The translations under genes were made by a program, and so were the position numbers. A DNA stretch of 56,949 bases. It comes from UBA1822 sp963615055 (GTDB lineage: Bacteria > Bacillota > Negativicutes > Veillonellales > Dialisteraceae). Below are positions 33,554-41,292 of this stretch, piece after piece; within the stretch, counting starts at the first letter, position 1, and every line of letters starts with the position of its first letter. Where the stretch lies: NCBI GenBank assembly GCA_963615055.1, contig CAVEFO010000005.1, positions 1-56,949 on the forward strand. The letters run 5' to 3'. Below the pieces are notes generated by a model, which worked only from the letters and a program-made list of their open reading frames with translations, searched no databases and was not told the origin of the DNA.

Positions 33554-36237
33554 TTGTATCCCATCCTTTCCAGAGCCGCCACTACCGCCGCTCTTGATTT
33601 TGCGGTTCTGTCCTCGATTTCTCCGAGCGTATGCTCATACCGCTTGGCAATCAGAAGAACCTTGGAGGACAGGCTGTTCAGCACCTGCTCGAATTCGTCA
33701 TGAATATCCGCTTCCAGCTTTGCCATCCACTTCATGTCAAAGAGGAGATGCTTAATCTCATCCACGGTCAGTTCACCGTATTTTGCCTCGACCTCATCAT
33801 CCAGGGCTTTGCGGGCTTCTTTCCAAGCCTTGTCTGCCTCGTCCTTTTCGGCGGACTTTGCTGCGTATGCTGTCAGCGCATCATACTCGTCCTTGTAAAT
33901 TTCCGGCACAACTGCGGAATCGGCAGCCGCCTTCAGCGCCGCCTTCAGCTTTGCTTTTCCGAATGTACCGTTCTTATTGCAGAGATCAAACTCGTCCAGT
34001 TCCGGCATCTGGCGGATGAGCGTCTCCATCTCATCGGTCTTGCCCTCGTCAAAGAGCGCGACAAGGCGCGTCATGGCGTCCATGACAGCGGACGTCTTTT
34101 TAGCGTCCAGTTCTTTGAGCCGCTTATTGAGGTTTGCCTTCGGAATACTGTCACCCTTATCGTTCAGCACATCCTTCAGCAAGCCCTCATCACCGGATTC
34201 CTCTTCGCGCATCTCATCAAGTTCTGCTTCAAGAGCTGCGGACTGTTCCATCAGTTCATTGATCGCGGCAAGTTCGTCCGCAAAATAAACCGCTTCGATA
34301 ATCTCTCTCGGAATAAGCGCCCCCTCGAAGGACTTCACCTTGGATGTATCGTCCACGGAGATTGTCTCGCCGCTTTCATCCTTCGCTTTCTTCTGCGCAT
34401 ACTCGTATTCGATTTCCCGACCGACCTCATAACCGCTGGCCTTGATAGCGTAAACATCATCCTGCAATTTTGCGTTCCAGTAATTCAACAGGCAGTCGTA
34501 GACATCATAGTTGTCAAGAAGCCGTGCGGATTCATAAGCATTTAGGAGCATGACCGCAATCGTGCGGATCAGTTCCTTCGGATTGGTCTCGGACTCGATA
34601 CCGAGCAGGATGTCTTTTACCGAATCACGCCACTTCGTGAATATGGCATCTGTCTCTTTCTGCTTTTCGGCAAGGATGCTGGCATCCTGTCCAATCACGC
34701 CCTCAATCTCACCGGACGGGAGAGCGAGGTTATATACATCGTGAGCCTCATCCACGCAGGTGAAGATTTCCTGTTTCAAAGTCGGGGAGATATCCCACAG
34801 TCTCTTCAACGACTCAATGTCCGTTCCCGGAATACCGCCCTTCAGATGGGCTGCGATATTCTGTGGCAGTGTATCATCGATTTTCTGTATATAGCGAGGC
34901 ACGTTCAAATTGCCCGCATTCTGCTCCAGGATGTCCGTGTACTTCACAAAGCGGGCATAACCCTTGACGGTTTTTCCGCTGATAAATGTCTGTACGATTT
35001 TCTCAATATCCTGCTCACGGAGTCTGTTCTTGTTGCCGTCCTTCTTAAACCCGCGGCTTGCGTCAATCAGGAAGATGCCCTCCCTGGTTTCCGCATTCTC
35101 TTTATCGATGATAACGATGCAGGCTGGGATGCCGGTTCCGTAAAACAGGTTTGCGGGAAGGCTCACGATGCCTTTGATGTATCTTTTTTCCAGCACTTTG
35201 ATACGGATGGTTTCTTCCGCGTTGCCTCTGAACAGAACACCGTGCGGCATGATGATGCCAGCCTTGCCGTTGCTGTCGAGGGATTTCAGGACATGAAGGA
35301 ACCAAGCATAGTCTCCGTTCTTTTCGGGAGGAATGCCATAGCCGTCAAAACGCTTATATTTGTCTTCGGATGTCTTGATGCCATCGCTCCAAGATTTATC
35401 GGAGAAAGGCGGATTCATAACGATGAAGTCAAACTTCTTCAGTTCACCGAAATCGTCCGTAAAGGCGGGATCGACCAGCGTGTTTCCACGCTTGATTTCG
35501 CCCGTTCCTTTCTGATGGAGGATGAGGTTCATCTTTGCCAAGCCCGCCGTGGCATGGTCTTTCTCCTGACCGAAGATGGTCACGATGGAATCGCCGTTCT
35601 CGTCCACGGGAGCCTCGTCCGCCGCCCTGATGAGAAGGCTTCCGCTCCCTGCGGCCGGATCGTACAGAGTCCACTTCTTGGTCGGCATCTGACGAATATT
35701 GCCGATGCCGATAAGCCGTGCAATGATACGAGACACCTCGCTTGGCGTGTAGAATTGCCCCTTGCTCTTACCGGACTCCTGCGCAAACTTCATCATGAAA
35801 TACTCGTAGGCATCACCGATGATGTCATCGCCGCTGGCGCGGTTGTTTTTGAAGTCAATCGCCGGGTTTTGGAATACGGCAATCAAGCCGGACACTTTAT
35901 CGACCAGTTCCTTGCCGGAGCCAAGTTCGTCGGGATTGTTGAAGCTGACATCGGGAAGGGAACCCTGGAGTCTGTTGTCCTCAAGGAACTTCTGGATAAT
36001 CTTATCCACCCGTTCGCCGACATCTCTCTTTCCCTTGGCGGCAATCAAATCCTCAAAGGACGCACCTTTGCTGATGGTAAATTCAGCGAAAGGCTGCCCC
36101 TTGTACCTGTCGGACACATATTTGAAGAACAGCAGGACAAGCACATAATCCTTGTACCTTGCCGGTTCCACGCCGCCCCTCAGTTTGTTGCAAACCTCCC
36201 AAAGGAGAGAATATAGTTCAGATTTCTTCACAGCCAT
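33547..36237 (-). CDS. hsdM: Type I restriction-modification methylase, long HsdM
   Basis: 896 aa. N-terminal HsdM helical domain (1-150), SAM-binding motif I DPAAGSGS (193-200) and N6-adenine motif IV NPPF (275-278). The methylase core ends near residue 500; about 390 further residues are mostly helical and rich in Glu/Lys/Ala (for example EELAAINELMEQSAALEAEL type segments). Most HsdM are near 500-550 aa, so this is the long form. It is first of the RM subunits, 53 bp after a small HTH gene. Confidence 0.95.
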   Translation of the reverse strand: MAVKKSELYSLLWEVCNKLRGGVEPARYKDYVLVLLFFKYVSDRYKGQPFAEFTISKGASFEDLIAAKGKRDVGERVDKIIQKFLEDNRLQGSLPDVSFNNPDELGSGKELVDKVSGLIAVFQNPAIDFKNNRASGDDIIGDAYEYFMMKFAQESGKSKGQFYTPSEVSRIIARLIGIGNIRQMPTKKWTLYDPAAGSGSLLIRAADEAPVDENGDSIVTIFGQEKDHATAGLAKMNLILHQKGTGEIKRGNTLVDPAFTDDFGELKKFDFIVMNPPFSDKSWSDGIKTSEDKYKRFDGYGIPPEKNGDYAWFLHVLKSLDSNGKAGIIMPHGVLFRGNAEETIRIKVLEKRYIKGIVSLPANLFYGTGIPACIVIIDKENAETREGIFLIDASRGFKKDGNKNRLREQDIEKIVQTFISGKTVKGYARFVKYTDILEQNAGNLNVPRYIQKIDDTLPQNIAAHLKGGIPGTDIESLKRLWDISPTLKQEIFTCVDEAHDVYNLALPSGEIEGVIGQDASILAEKQKETDAIFTKWRDSVKDILLGIESETNPKELIRTIAVMLLNAYESARLLDNYDVYDCLLNYWNAKLQDDVYAIKASGYEVGREIEYEYAQKKAKDESGETISVDDTSKVKSFEGALIPREIIEAVYFADELAAINELMEQSAALEAELDEMREEESGDEGLLKDVLNDKGDSIPKANLNKRLKELDAKKTSAVMDAMTRLVALFDEGKTDEMETLIRQMPELDEFDLCNKNGTFGKAKLKAALKAAADSAVVPEIYKDEYDALTAYAAKSAEKDEADKAWKEARKALDDEVEAKYGELTVDEIKHLLFDMKWMAKLEADIHDEFEQVLNSLSSKVLLIAKRYEHTLGEIEDRTAKSRAAVVAALERMGYKW

Positions 36238-36290
36238 AGCCCGCTTTAATCTCCATTCTTGTCTTACTCATTGTTGTGGACTACCGTCCT

Positions 36291-36485
36291 TCATTCCATT
36301 GCGCTTTTTCCGCTTGCGATCCACTCGTCTAATTCGGAACATTTGAATTTCCATTGCTTTCCTATCTTGTGAGCAGGAATGCCTTTGTCTTTTCTGATCC
36401 AATCACGAATGGTACCGGGCTTGACTCCAAGATATTCCGCGGCTTCGTCAATGTTTATCCATTTATCGTTAGCGACATCTGCCAT
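36291..36485 (-). CDS. Excisionase-type helix-turn-helix protein
   Basis: 64 aa: INIDEAAEYLGVKPGTIRDW then IPAHKIGKQWKFKCSELDEW, the MerR/excisionase-like HTH_17 pattern. AGGTGCAGAG precedes the ATG. It is the first gene behind the RM promoter and probably cotranscribed with hsdM, so it may control the operon rather than excision. Many type I operons in Firmicutes carry such a gene. Confidence 0.9.
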   Translation of the reverse strand: MADVANDKWINIDEAAEYLGVKPGTIRDWIRKDKGIPAHKIGKQWKFKCSELDEWIASGKSAME

Positions 36486-36527
36486 CTCTGCACCTCCGAA
36501 CGAATTTCTTACAATTACACCTTATAT

Positions 36528-36556
36528 ATTATAACAGATGTCGGCGCGATTTTCAA
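36528..36556 (-). promoter_or_regulatory. Promoter of RM operon
   Basis: TTGAAA (36556-36551), a 17-nt spacer and TATAAT (36533-36528), about 40 nt upstream of the HTH gene. Confidence 0.8.
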
Positions 36557-36587
36557 TATGTTTGATGTAATTTGTTGCTATTTCTTG

Positions 36588-36728
36588 TTATTTCCCTTTG
36601 CTAAACCGATTCGCGATGTAGCATTCGTGGCAACAATACTTCCGCTTACTGTTTCCATAGATTCTGAACTCTTTACCACAGTTCGGGGGAATATTGCTAC
36701 AAGGATTCCGCAGCTCCCAAGGGGGCCT
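36588..36728 (-). pseudogene. Remnant of HTH/zinc-ribbon protein
   Basis: A 46-codon stretch between two stops, without start codon, reads NCGKEFRIYGNSKRKYC, then CHECYIANRFSKGK. This aligns with the C-terminus of the recombinase-operon protein at 23608 (CGKKFESYGNSHRKFC, then RACYVAFRRKAVSR). It is a relic of a second copy of that gene. Confidence 0.75.
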
Positions 36729-36802
36729 TTACTTTAGTCTGTTAAACTGAAGAAGTCTATGTTCTCCACGCGGCATTTTTAGCGACTTCTCCATGGCAAA
36801 GT

Positions 36803-36825
36803 GTGAAAGTGTCCTACACTTTCGC
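36803..36825. promoter_or_regulatory. Perfect dyad, possible operator
   Basis: GTGAAAGTGT-CCT-ACACTTTCGC, a 10-bp dyad with one mismatch at the end. It stands alone in the gap 36729-36941. No associated promoter is evident. Confidence 0.4.
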
Positions 36826-36941
36826 ATGAAAAAGTATTGAAACTTCGTTTACTTCCCCCAAAAAATCTCTGTTTCTAAAAACAATCAAGTGTTTTTCCGT
36901 TATATTTTCATGTGAGATTTCTGTGTGTTTTACCCACGTAA

Positions 36942-36964
36942 AAAGCCCGAAGGTTTCGGGCTTT
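36942..36964 (-). terminator. Terminator after zinc-ribbon/cyclotransferase genes
   Basis: Stem AAAGCCCGAA with TTCGGGCTTT, T run on the minus strand. It lies about 85 nt beyond the stop at 37049. Confidence 0.85.
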
Positions 36965-37048
36965 GGATTCGTTATTCAATTTCCAAGCGGTACAGCCATA
37001 TTGATGTAATCCCCCCACTCGGGGAACGGATTTAATTCCCCGATATGC

Positions 37049-37261
37049 TTATTCCTTATTCGGTTTTGATGTCCGATGGATAGATTCAAGAATTTTCTCC
37101 TGCTCATCTTTCGGTACATCTATGCTTTCTAAGGCTTCTCGAATTCCGCAATCCTGACAAATAAGCGTTTCTCCGTCTAATCTGGATAATGCCGGCACCC
37201 CCGTATATCTCTTTCCGCAATACGGGCAGATTCGCTCTTTGGTTTGTTCATTTGTTTTCAT
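37049..37261 (-). CDS. Small zinc-ribbon protein
   Basis: 70 aa with a single zinc ribbon: CPYCGKRY (12-19) and CQDCG about 17 residues later, followed by an acidic-basic tail. It overlaps the cyclotransferase gene by 14 bp and is the last gene before a terminator. Similar small proteins are common in Firmicutes phages. Partner unknown. Confidence 0.75.
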   Translation of the reverse strand: MKTNEQTKERICPYCGKRYTGVPALSRLDGETLICQDCGIREALESIDVPKDEQEKILESIHRTSKPNKE

Positions 37262-37718
37262 GGCGCATCCTCCGACTTCTTGTGACGGCTTTCGTTAAAT
37301 ATTTTTCCGGTAATTCAAAATCCCGATAGCCTTCAAGGCAGGTGATCACATAGTCAAAACTCGGCACTCCAATCTTTCGCTCTTCGTGCATGATGTAAAC
37401 ATAAACGGGAAGTACCCGTATCTTTCCGTCCTTCTTCCATTTAACCGGAAGCGTCATCTCGGTCTTGTAATAAAAGGCTGGACACCCTTCATAGCGGTCA
37501 AGGGCTGCCTCATCTGCCTCCGTCGTTGCCCAGACGGCTGCCGGTACCATGGCTCCTTGCTCTTTTTCAATCGTAAGGTACGCACCGGTTTTCGAGCCTT
37601 TGAATAGCAATGCGTAATTCGGAATGTACGTTGTACCAACGATACGTGCTTCGGGACATCTTACCAGCATCTGCCTTACATTCAAATTGCTCCCGTAAGC
37701 TAAATAATACCTTTTCAT
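37248..37718 (-). CDS. Gamma-glutamylcyclotransferase-like protein (AIG2/GGCT fold)
   Basis: 156 aa. Starts with the diagnostic YLAYGSNLNVRQM (substrate-binding YGSNL loop), has YLTIEK, AAVWATTEADEAALDRYEG with the catalytic glutamate candidate, and YYKTEMTLPV. Family members release 5-oxoproline from gamma-glutamyl-amine bonds. It is encoded 85 bp after the amidoligase gene, a pairing described for phage and mobile amidoligases, suggesting ligation and removal of a gamma-glutamyl-type tag. Overlaps the zinc-ribbon gene downstream. Confidence 0.88.
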   Translation of the reverse strand: MKRYYLAYGSNLNVRQMLVRCPEARIVGTTYIPNYALLFKGSKTGAYLTIEKEQGAMVPAAVWATTEADEAALDRYEGCPAFYYKTEMTLPVKWKKDGKIRVLPVYVYIMHEERKIGVPSFDYVITCLEGYRDFELPEKYLTKAVTRSRRMRHENK

Positions 37719-37747
37719 TTGGTTTCCTCACTTTCCGAAGGAATCAC

Positions 37748-37794
37748 CCTTCTACCACCTTAAGCCCGCTCGTGGCGGGTAAGGTAGGAGAAGG
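37748..37794. other. Intercistronic hairpin
   Basis: CCTTCTACCACCTTA pairs with AAGGTAGGAGAAGG around an inner GCCCGC/GCGGGT stem. There is no T run. It lies between the amidoligase and cyclotransferase genes and could stabilise or process the transcript. Confidence 0.55.
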
Positions 37795-37803
37795 CTAATC
37801 CCT

Positions 37804-38748
37804 TCAGGCTCTTCCGTTTCGGAAGGCTGTGTCTCCGGAAAGTCTTCTCGTCAAAATCTCTCTGGCGGTTTTGAATTCGTCTCCGATGAATCCCAGCCGC
37901 AGTAGCCAAGTTCTCATCGCGTATTTCTGATTCTCCGTTTGTTGAGGTTTTGCGCTTGCCGTCTTGACCGTTTTGGCAAGCTGACTGAGTGCTAAGCAAA
38001 GCTGAATGTAACTTTTGAGCTGTCCTGCGTGAATTCCGTTTTGGCGTCCTCCTTCAGGCTTGTCAAATTGGAAAAGTCTGAATTCGATGGTTCCTTTCGT
38101 GAAGGTCGCGTGGAAGTTCAGCATGTGGTATCGGCTTACGTTATAATGGTCGTTTCGTCCGTAACTCGCATCGTTTTCCCTGTACCATATATCTGCGAAT
38201 TCTGCCATCGTTTTCGGTTTCTTCCTGTTGAGTGCTCGGAGGAAATCGGGATCAACCATTCTGCAGTACCGTCTGATGCGGGCGGCATCCAGGTGGAGGG
38301 CTGTTGCTATCAGCTTCTCGTGGCTTGCCATTATGTTTGCCAAGTTTCGCATCGTCTGCGGCGTGTGCCCTTTGGCTCCGATGTGGATGTGTACTCCGCA
38401 GCTTCTTTCGGCATCGCTTTTGGCTCCCGCTCTCCGAAGTTTTCTGAGAAGTTCTTGGAGCGTTTCCATATCCTCGTAGGTCAGAATCGGGGTGACCAAT
38501 TCGCATTTCTCAGCATCCGGGCCTGTAATTGAGACGTCCTTTTGGAATTTCCATTCGCGCCCTTGTTCGTCCCAAGCGCTCCAAGTTTCGTAGCCGTTTC
38601 GGCTTGCCGTGTTTTGAAATCGCCCGGTTCCGAAAAATTCAGCTGCAATCTTGGCGGCTTGGCTTCGGCGGATGTTGTTCATCTCGACCTCAACGCCAAT
38701 GGTCTGTTTCTTCATTTCCGCGACTTGCTTTTCGATGTTTGCTTGCAT
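37804..38748 (-). CDS. Amidoligase (glutamine-synthetase-like fold, PF12224 type)
   Basis: 314 aa. ATP-dependent amide-bond forming enzyme of the COOH-NH2 ligase group. Motifs: IGVEVEM (17-23, metal-binding Glu20 and Glu22), KCELVTP (81-87), CGVHIHIGA (117-125, His120/His122) and GTIEFRLFQF (219-228). Residues about 274-313 form an extra C-terminal module (YAMRTWLLRLGFIG ... AFRNGR) that recurs in the protein at 38921-39580. The start at 38748 follows GGAGGCAAAAA and the promoter at 38802-38829. The substrate is unknown; peptides, cell-wall amines or proteins have been proposed for the family. Confidence 0.88.
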   Translation of the reverse strand: MQANIEKQVAEMKKQTIGVEVEMNNIRRSQAAKIAAEFFGTGRFQNTASRNGYETWSAWDEQGREWKFQKDVSITGPDAEKCELVTPILTYEDMETLQELLRKLRRAGAKSDAERSCGVHIHIGAKGHTPQTMRNLANIMASHEKLIATALHLDAARIRRYCRMVDPDFLRALNRKKPKTMAEFADIWYRENDASYGRNDHYNVSRYHMLNFHATFTKGTIEFRLFQFDKPEGGRQNGIHAGQLKSYIQLCLALSQLAKTVKTASAKPQQTENQKYAMRTWLLRLGFIGDEFKTAREILTRRLSGDTAFRNGRA

Positions 38749-38801
38749 TTTTTGCCTCCGTTTGTAATCCCTTGTGGGTTGTTTTGTTGTGTATATATAT
38801 C

Positions 38802-38829
38802 ACTCTAAAAGCACACAATAGCAAGTCAA
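38802..38829 (-). promoter_or_regulatory. Promoter of amidoligase gene
   Basis: TTGACT (38829-38824), a 16-nt spacer and TAGAGT (38807-38802). The block is nearly identical, spacer included, to the one before the partner gene (39618-39645). Confidence 0.7.
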
Positions 38830-38920
38830 TTTTTCTGATATTATCGCGGATTTTTCACATTTAACGATATCCTAACGATATCTACACCATGAGCTATATG
38901 AAGGCCTTGGCCGTTTTGTT

Positions 38921-39580
38921 TTACTCGCAATTTGCATGATCGGATTTCCTTCCGTATTTGAATGCGCTGCTTCCTTCAAGATTCTTCAAAAGCAGCTTTC
39001 TGTCTTCCTTATATTGTTTTCCAATGAATCCCAATCGGAGGAGAAAGCAACGGAATGCATACCGCTCATTCACCACCGACTTGGGCCTTTTATTCACTCT
39101 TGTCTGCTCGCAGCTCATCTTGCACAAGGCTTCGATGAACCTGACGCAAGTGCGTCGAGCAGCTTCGTTTTGCGTGCTTTCAAACCACGGGAACGCCACT
39201 CCTTTTTCCGTAACCTTGACCTCTACACTTTCAATGCCGAGAGCTTTTCGAATGAGGTCGCCTTTGGAGTCCAGCATTTTTTGAATGTTGGACACATTGA
39301 CTTTGTCAGGTTCTATCGTAACCGCATCGGCTGATTCTTCCTCCGTGTCTTTTGGCGGTGCTGCAAGGAATCCCTTGTCGGCAAGTGCCGTAATCAAAGT
39401 CTCGACTTCCTCGGTGTCTGCCATGTCATCAAAGAGCAGATTCCCTTCGCTGTCGACGGTGAAGTAGTCGATTTGGTAGGCAAAGCTCGGTGCGCCAAGG
39501 TAGCGTACCTTGGCTCCCGTAATATCTCCGACCGCCTTTGCCAGGTCTTTCCGATTGCTTTCCGTGTAGTTGATTTTCAT
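38921..39580 (-). CDS. Amidoligase partner protein with shared C-terminal module
   Basis: 219 aa from the ATG at 39580 (MKINYTESNRKDLAKAVG), which follows AGGAGGTACAGAAC; earlier in-frame codons overlap the methylase region and are unlikely. An N-terminal domain (1-75; KVRYLGAPSFAYQIDYFTVD) and a middle domain (90-150; NIQKMLDSKGDLIRKALG, FPWFES) resemble phage proteins sometimes labelled virulence-related; no catalytic motif is evident. Residues 171-211 (YAFRCFLLRLGFIG ... AFKYGR) match the amidoligase C-terminus. It has the same promoter sequence as the amidoligase gene, so the two are probably co-expressed. Confidence 0.75.
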   Translation of the reverse strand: MKINYTESNRKDLAKAVGDITGAKVRYLGAPSFAYQIDYFTVDSEGNLLFDDMADTEEVETLITALADKGFLAAPPKDTEEESADAVTIEPDKVNVSNIQKMLDSKGDLIRKALGIESVEVKVTEKGVAFPWFESTQNEAARRTCVRFIEALCKMSCEQTRVNKRPKSVVNERYAFRCFLLRLGFIGKQYKEDRKLLLKNLEGSSAFKYGRKSDHANCE

Positions 39581-39617
39581 GTTCTGTACCTCCTTTGTTT
39601 TCGGTAGTACATTAATC

Positions 39618-39645
39618 ACTCTAAAGGCACAGAATAGCAAGTCAA
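39618..39645 (-). promoter_or_regulatory. Promoter of amidoligase partner gene
   Basis: TTGACT (39645-39640), 16 nt, TAGAGT (39623-39618). It is identical in both hexamers and nearly so in the spacer to the amidoligase promoter; about 34 nt match with two or three differences. Confidence 0.7.
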
Positions 39646-39672
39646 TTTGTGGATTTTCCCTGTAAACTTTTT

Positions 39673-41292
39673 CTAAACACAATCCTTTGCTTTGGATTCG
39701 GCGCAGTTCGCAATTCCGGCGAGGACAAAACACACGCAGGGAAGAGCGACTCCGTTTCCCCACATCTTATATACCGCTGTATCTGAGTAGGGATTTTGTA
39801 GCCATTTCACTATCTGGTTCCGGCTCTTTGGCTTCGTTCCGGTTCCCGAAGCTTTGCCGTATTCCTTAAACACTTCAGCCCACCATGCAATTTCCTCCTC
39901 TGTCGGATTTTTTGTTTCAAGCCCTGCCGTCCACCAATCGGGGAATCCCTGAAGCCTAGCGCATTCTGTTGGCGTAAGCCGTCGGACGATGTATTTCACG
40001 TCATCTTGATGAGCCACAGCATTGGCACCTTTTGCCAAGATGGTCGGCTCTACTTCCGGTTCGATGGAAATACCGAATTTTGCATTCTTCCCACAATTGA
40101 AAGCCGCATAATCTATTCCGTAGGCAATCGCATGTCGGTCGACTGTATTCAAGGTAAAGCTTACATCTTTTCCAACGCCACTTCCCAAAGGCCCGTTCTT
40201 CAAATTCCGGCCTATCATGGAACCTTGCACGGATACCACCGCAATCCCTCCTTGATTGGAATCGGGAGAGTTGCGATTGGTATCAATCGTCCGAGATGTC
40301 TCTGTCTCGTAGCAATTTTGCCGTGCGTTCCTTGTGCCGTCAGATGTGAATCTCACATCAAAGCATCGCTCCTGGGCTACCAGCGGCGCGTTATTCCCGC
40401 CCGTTCCCATATGCGAGGTGAGTGTCTGGACAACGCCGTCTGCTTTAACCTCAATTCGGCTATCCGCCGGATAGTTCTCCAAAACTATCGGGGGATGATT
40501 GGCTCTTGCCCGTAGTGTTCCCACGACTGAATCCGATACGTCCATCCTTTCGCCGCCTTGGTCGTTTAGGCAGATTGTACCCGTTGCTCCAGTGCCGCTT
40601 TCAGAAACGGCGGCAGTTCTTTCCCGCGAGACGCAGCACGTCTCAAAATCCCTTGACAGGCCTTCGGACTCAAATAGTATTTTTCCGGCACATTCTCCTC
40701 CAAAATCTGCGACAAGGTAGATACGACGACGTCTCTGGGGGACTCCCCAATACTGAGCGTCGAGACATCTCCAAGCGATGGAATACCCATCTCCCAAGAT
40801 GAATCCCGCCTTTCCCCATTTCCCTTGCGAAGGCATAGGTACATCAGCGCCTGTCTCTTTGACTCTTGCGAGCGATTCGAGGACGCAGCGGAAATCTTCT
40901 CCTTTGTTCGACGTGAACGCACCCGGTACGTTTTCCCAGACCACAAATCTTGGATATTGGCCATGCGTACTTTCCCTCATTTCTTTTACAATCCGAACGG
41001 CCTCATGAAAGAGACAGGAACGAGAACCGTTTAATCCACTCCGATTTCCCGCAATCGACATGTCCTGGCAAGGACTCCCGAACGTGATGATATCCACCGG
41101 AGGAAGTTTTTCTCCGGCGAGTTTGGAAACGTCTCCGTAGTGCTTAACAGCAGGAAGCCGTTTCGTTGTGACTCGAATAGAGAAGGGGTCTATCTCAGAA
41201 TTCCACAGGGGTTTAATACCGCAAAGCATACCACCCAGCGGAAATCCGCCGCTTCCGTCAAATAGGCTTCCCAGCGTTAATCTACGATTCAT
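39673..41292 (-). CDS. dcm: Phage DNA (cytosine-5) methyltransferase
   Basis: 539 aa. C5-methylase motifs in order: FDGSGGFPLGG (I), GSPCQDMS (IV, catalytic Cys), WENVPG (VI), YWGVPQRRRRIYLV (VIII), RRLTPTECARLQGFPDWW (IX) and YKMWGNGVALPCV (X). A large target-recognition insert (about 225-430) lies between VIII and IX. No cognate endonuclease is adjacent, so it is an orphan methylase that probably protects phage DNA. It overlaps the ParB-methylase gene by 11 bp. Confidence 0.95.
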   Translation of the reverse strand: MNRRLTLGSLFDGSGGFPLGGMLCGIKPLWNSEIDPFSIRVTTKRLPAVKHYGDVSKLAGEKLPPVDIITFGSPCQDMSIAGNRSGLNGSRSCLFHEAVRIVKEMRESTHGQYPRFVVWENVPGAFTSNKGEDFRCVLESLARVKETGADVPMPSQGKWGKAGFILGDGYSIAWRCLDAQYWGVPQRRRRIYLVADFGGECAGKILFESEGLSRDFETCCVSRERTAAVSESGTGATGTICLNDQGGERMDVSDSVVGTLRARANHPPIVLENYPADSRIEVKADGVVQTLTSHMGTGGNNAPLVAQERCFDVRFTSDGTRNARQNCYETETSRTIDTNRNSPDSNQGGIAVVSVQGSMIGRNLKNGPLGSGVGKDVSFTLNTVDRHAIAYGIDYAAFNCGKNAKFGISIEPEVEPTILAKGANAVAHQDDVKYIVRRLTPTECARLQGFPDWWTAGLETKNPTEEEIAWWAEVFKEYGKASGTGTKPKSRNQIVKWLQNPYSDTAVYKMWGNGVALPCVCFVLAGIANCAESKAKDCV

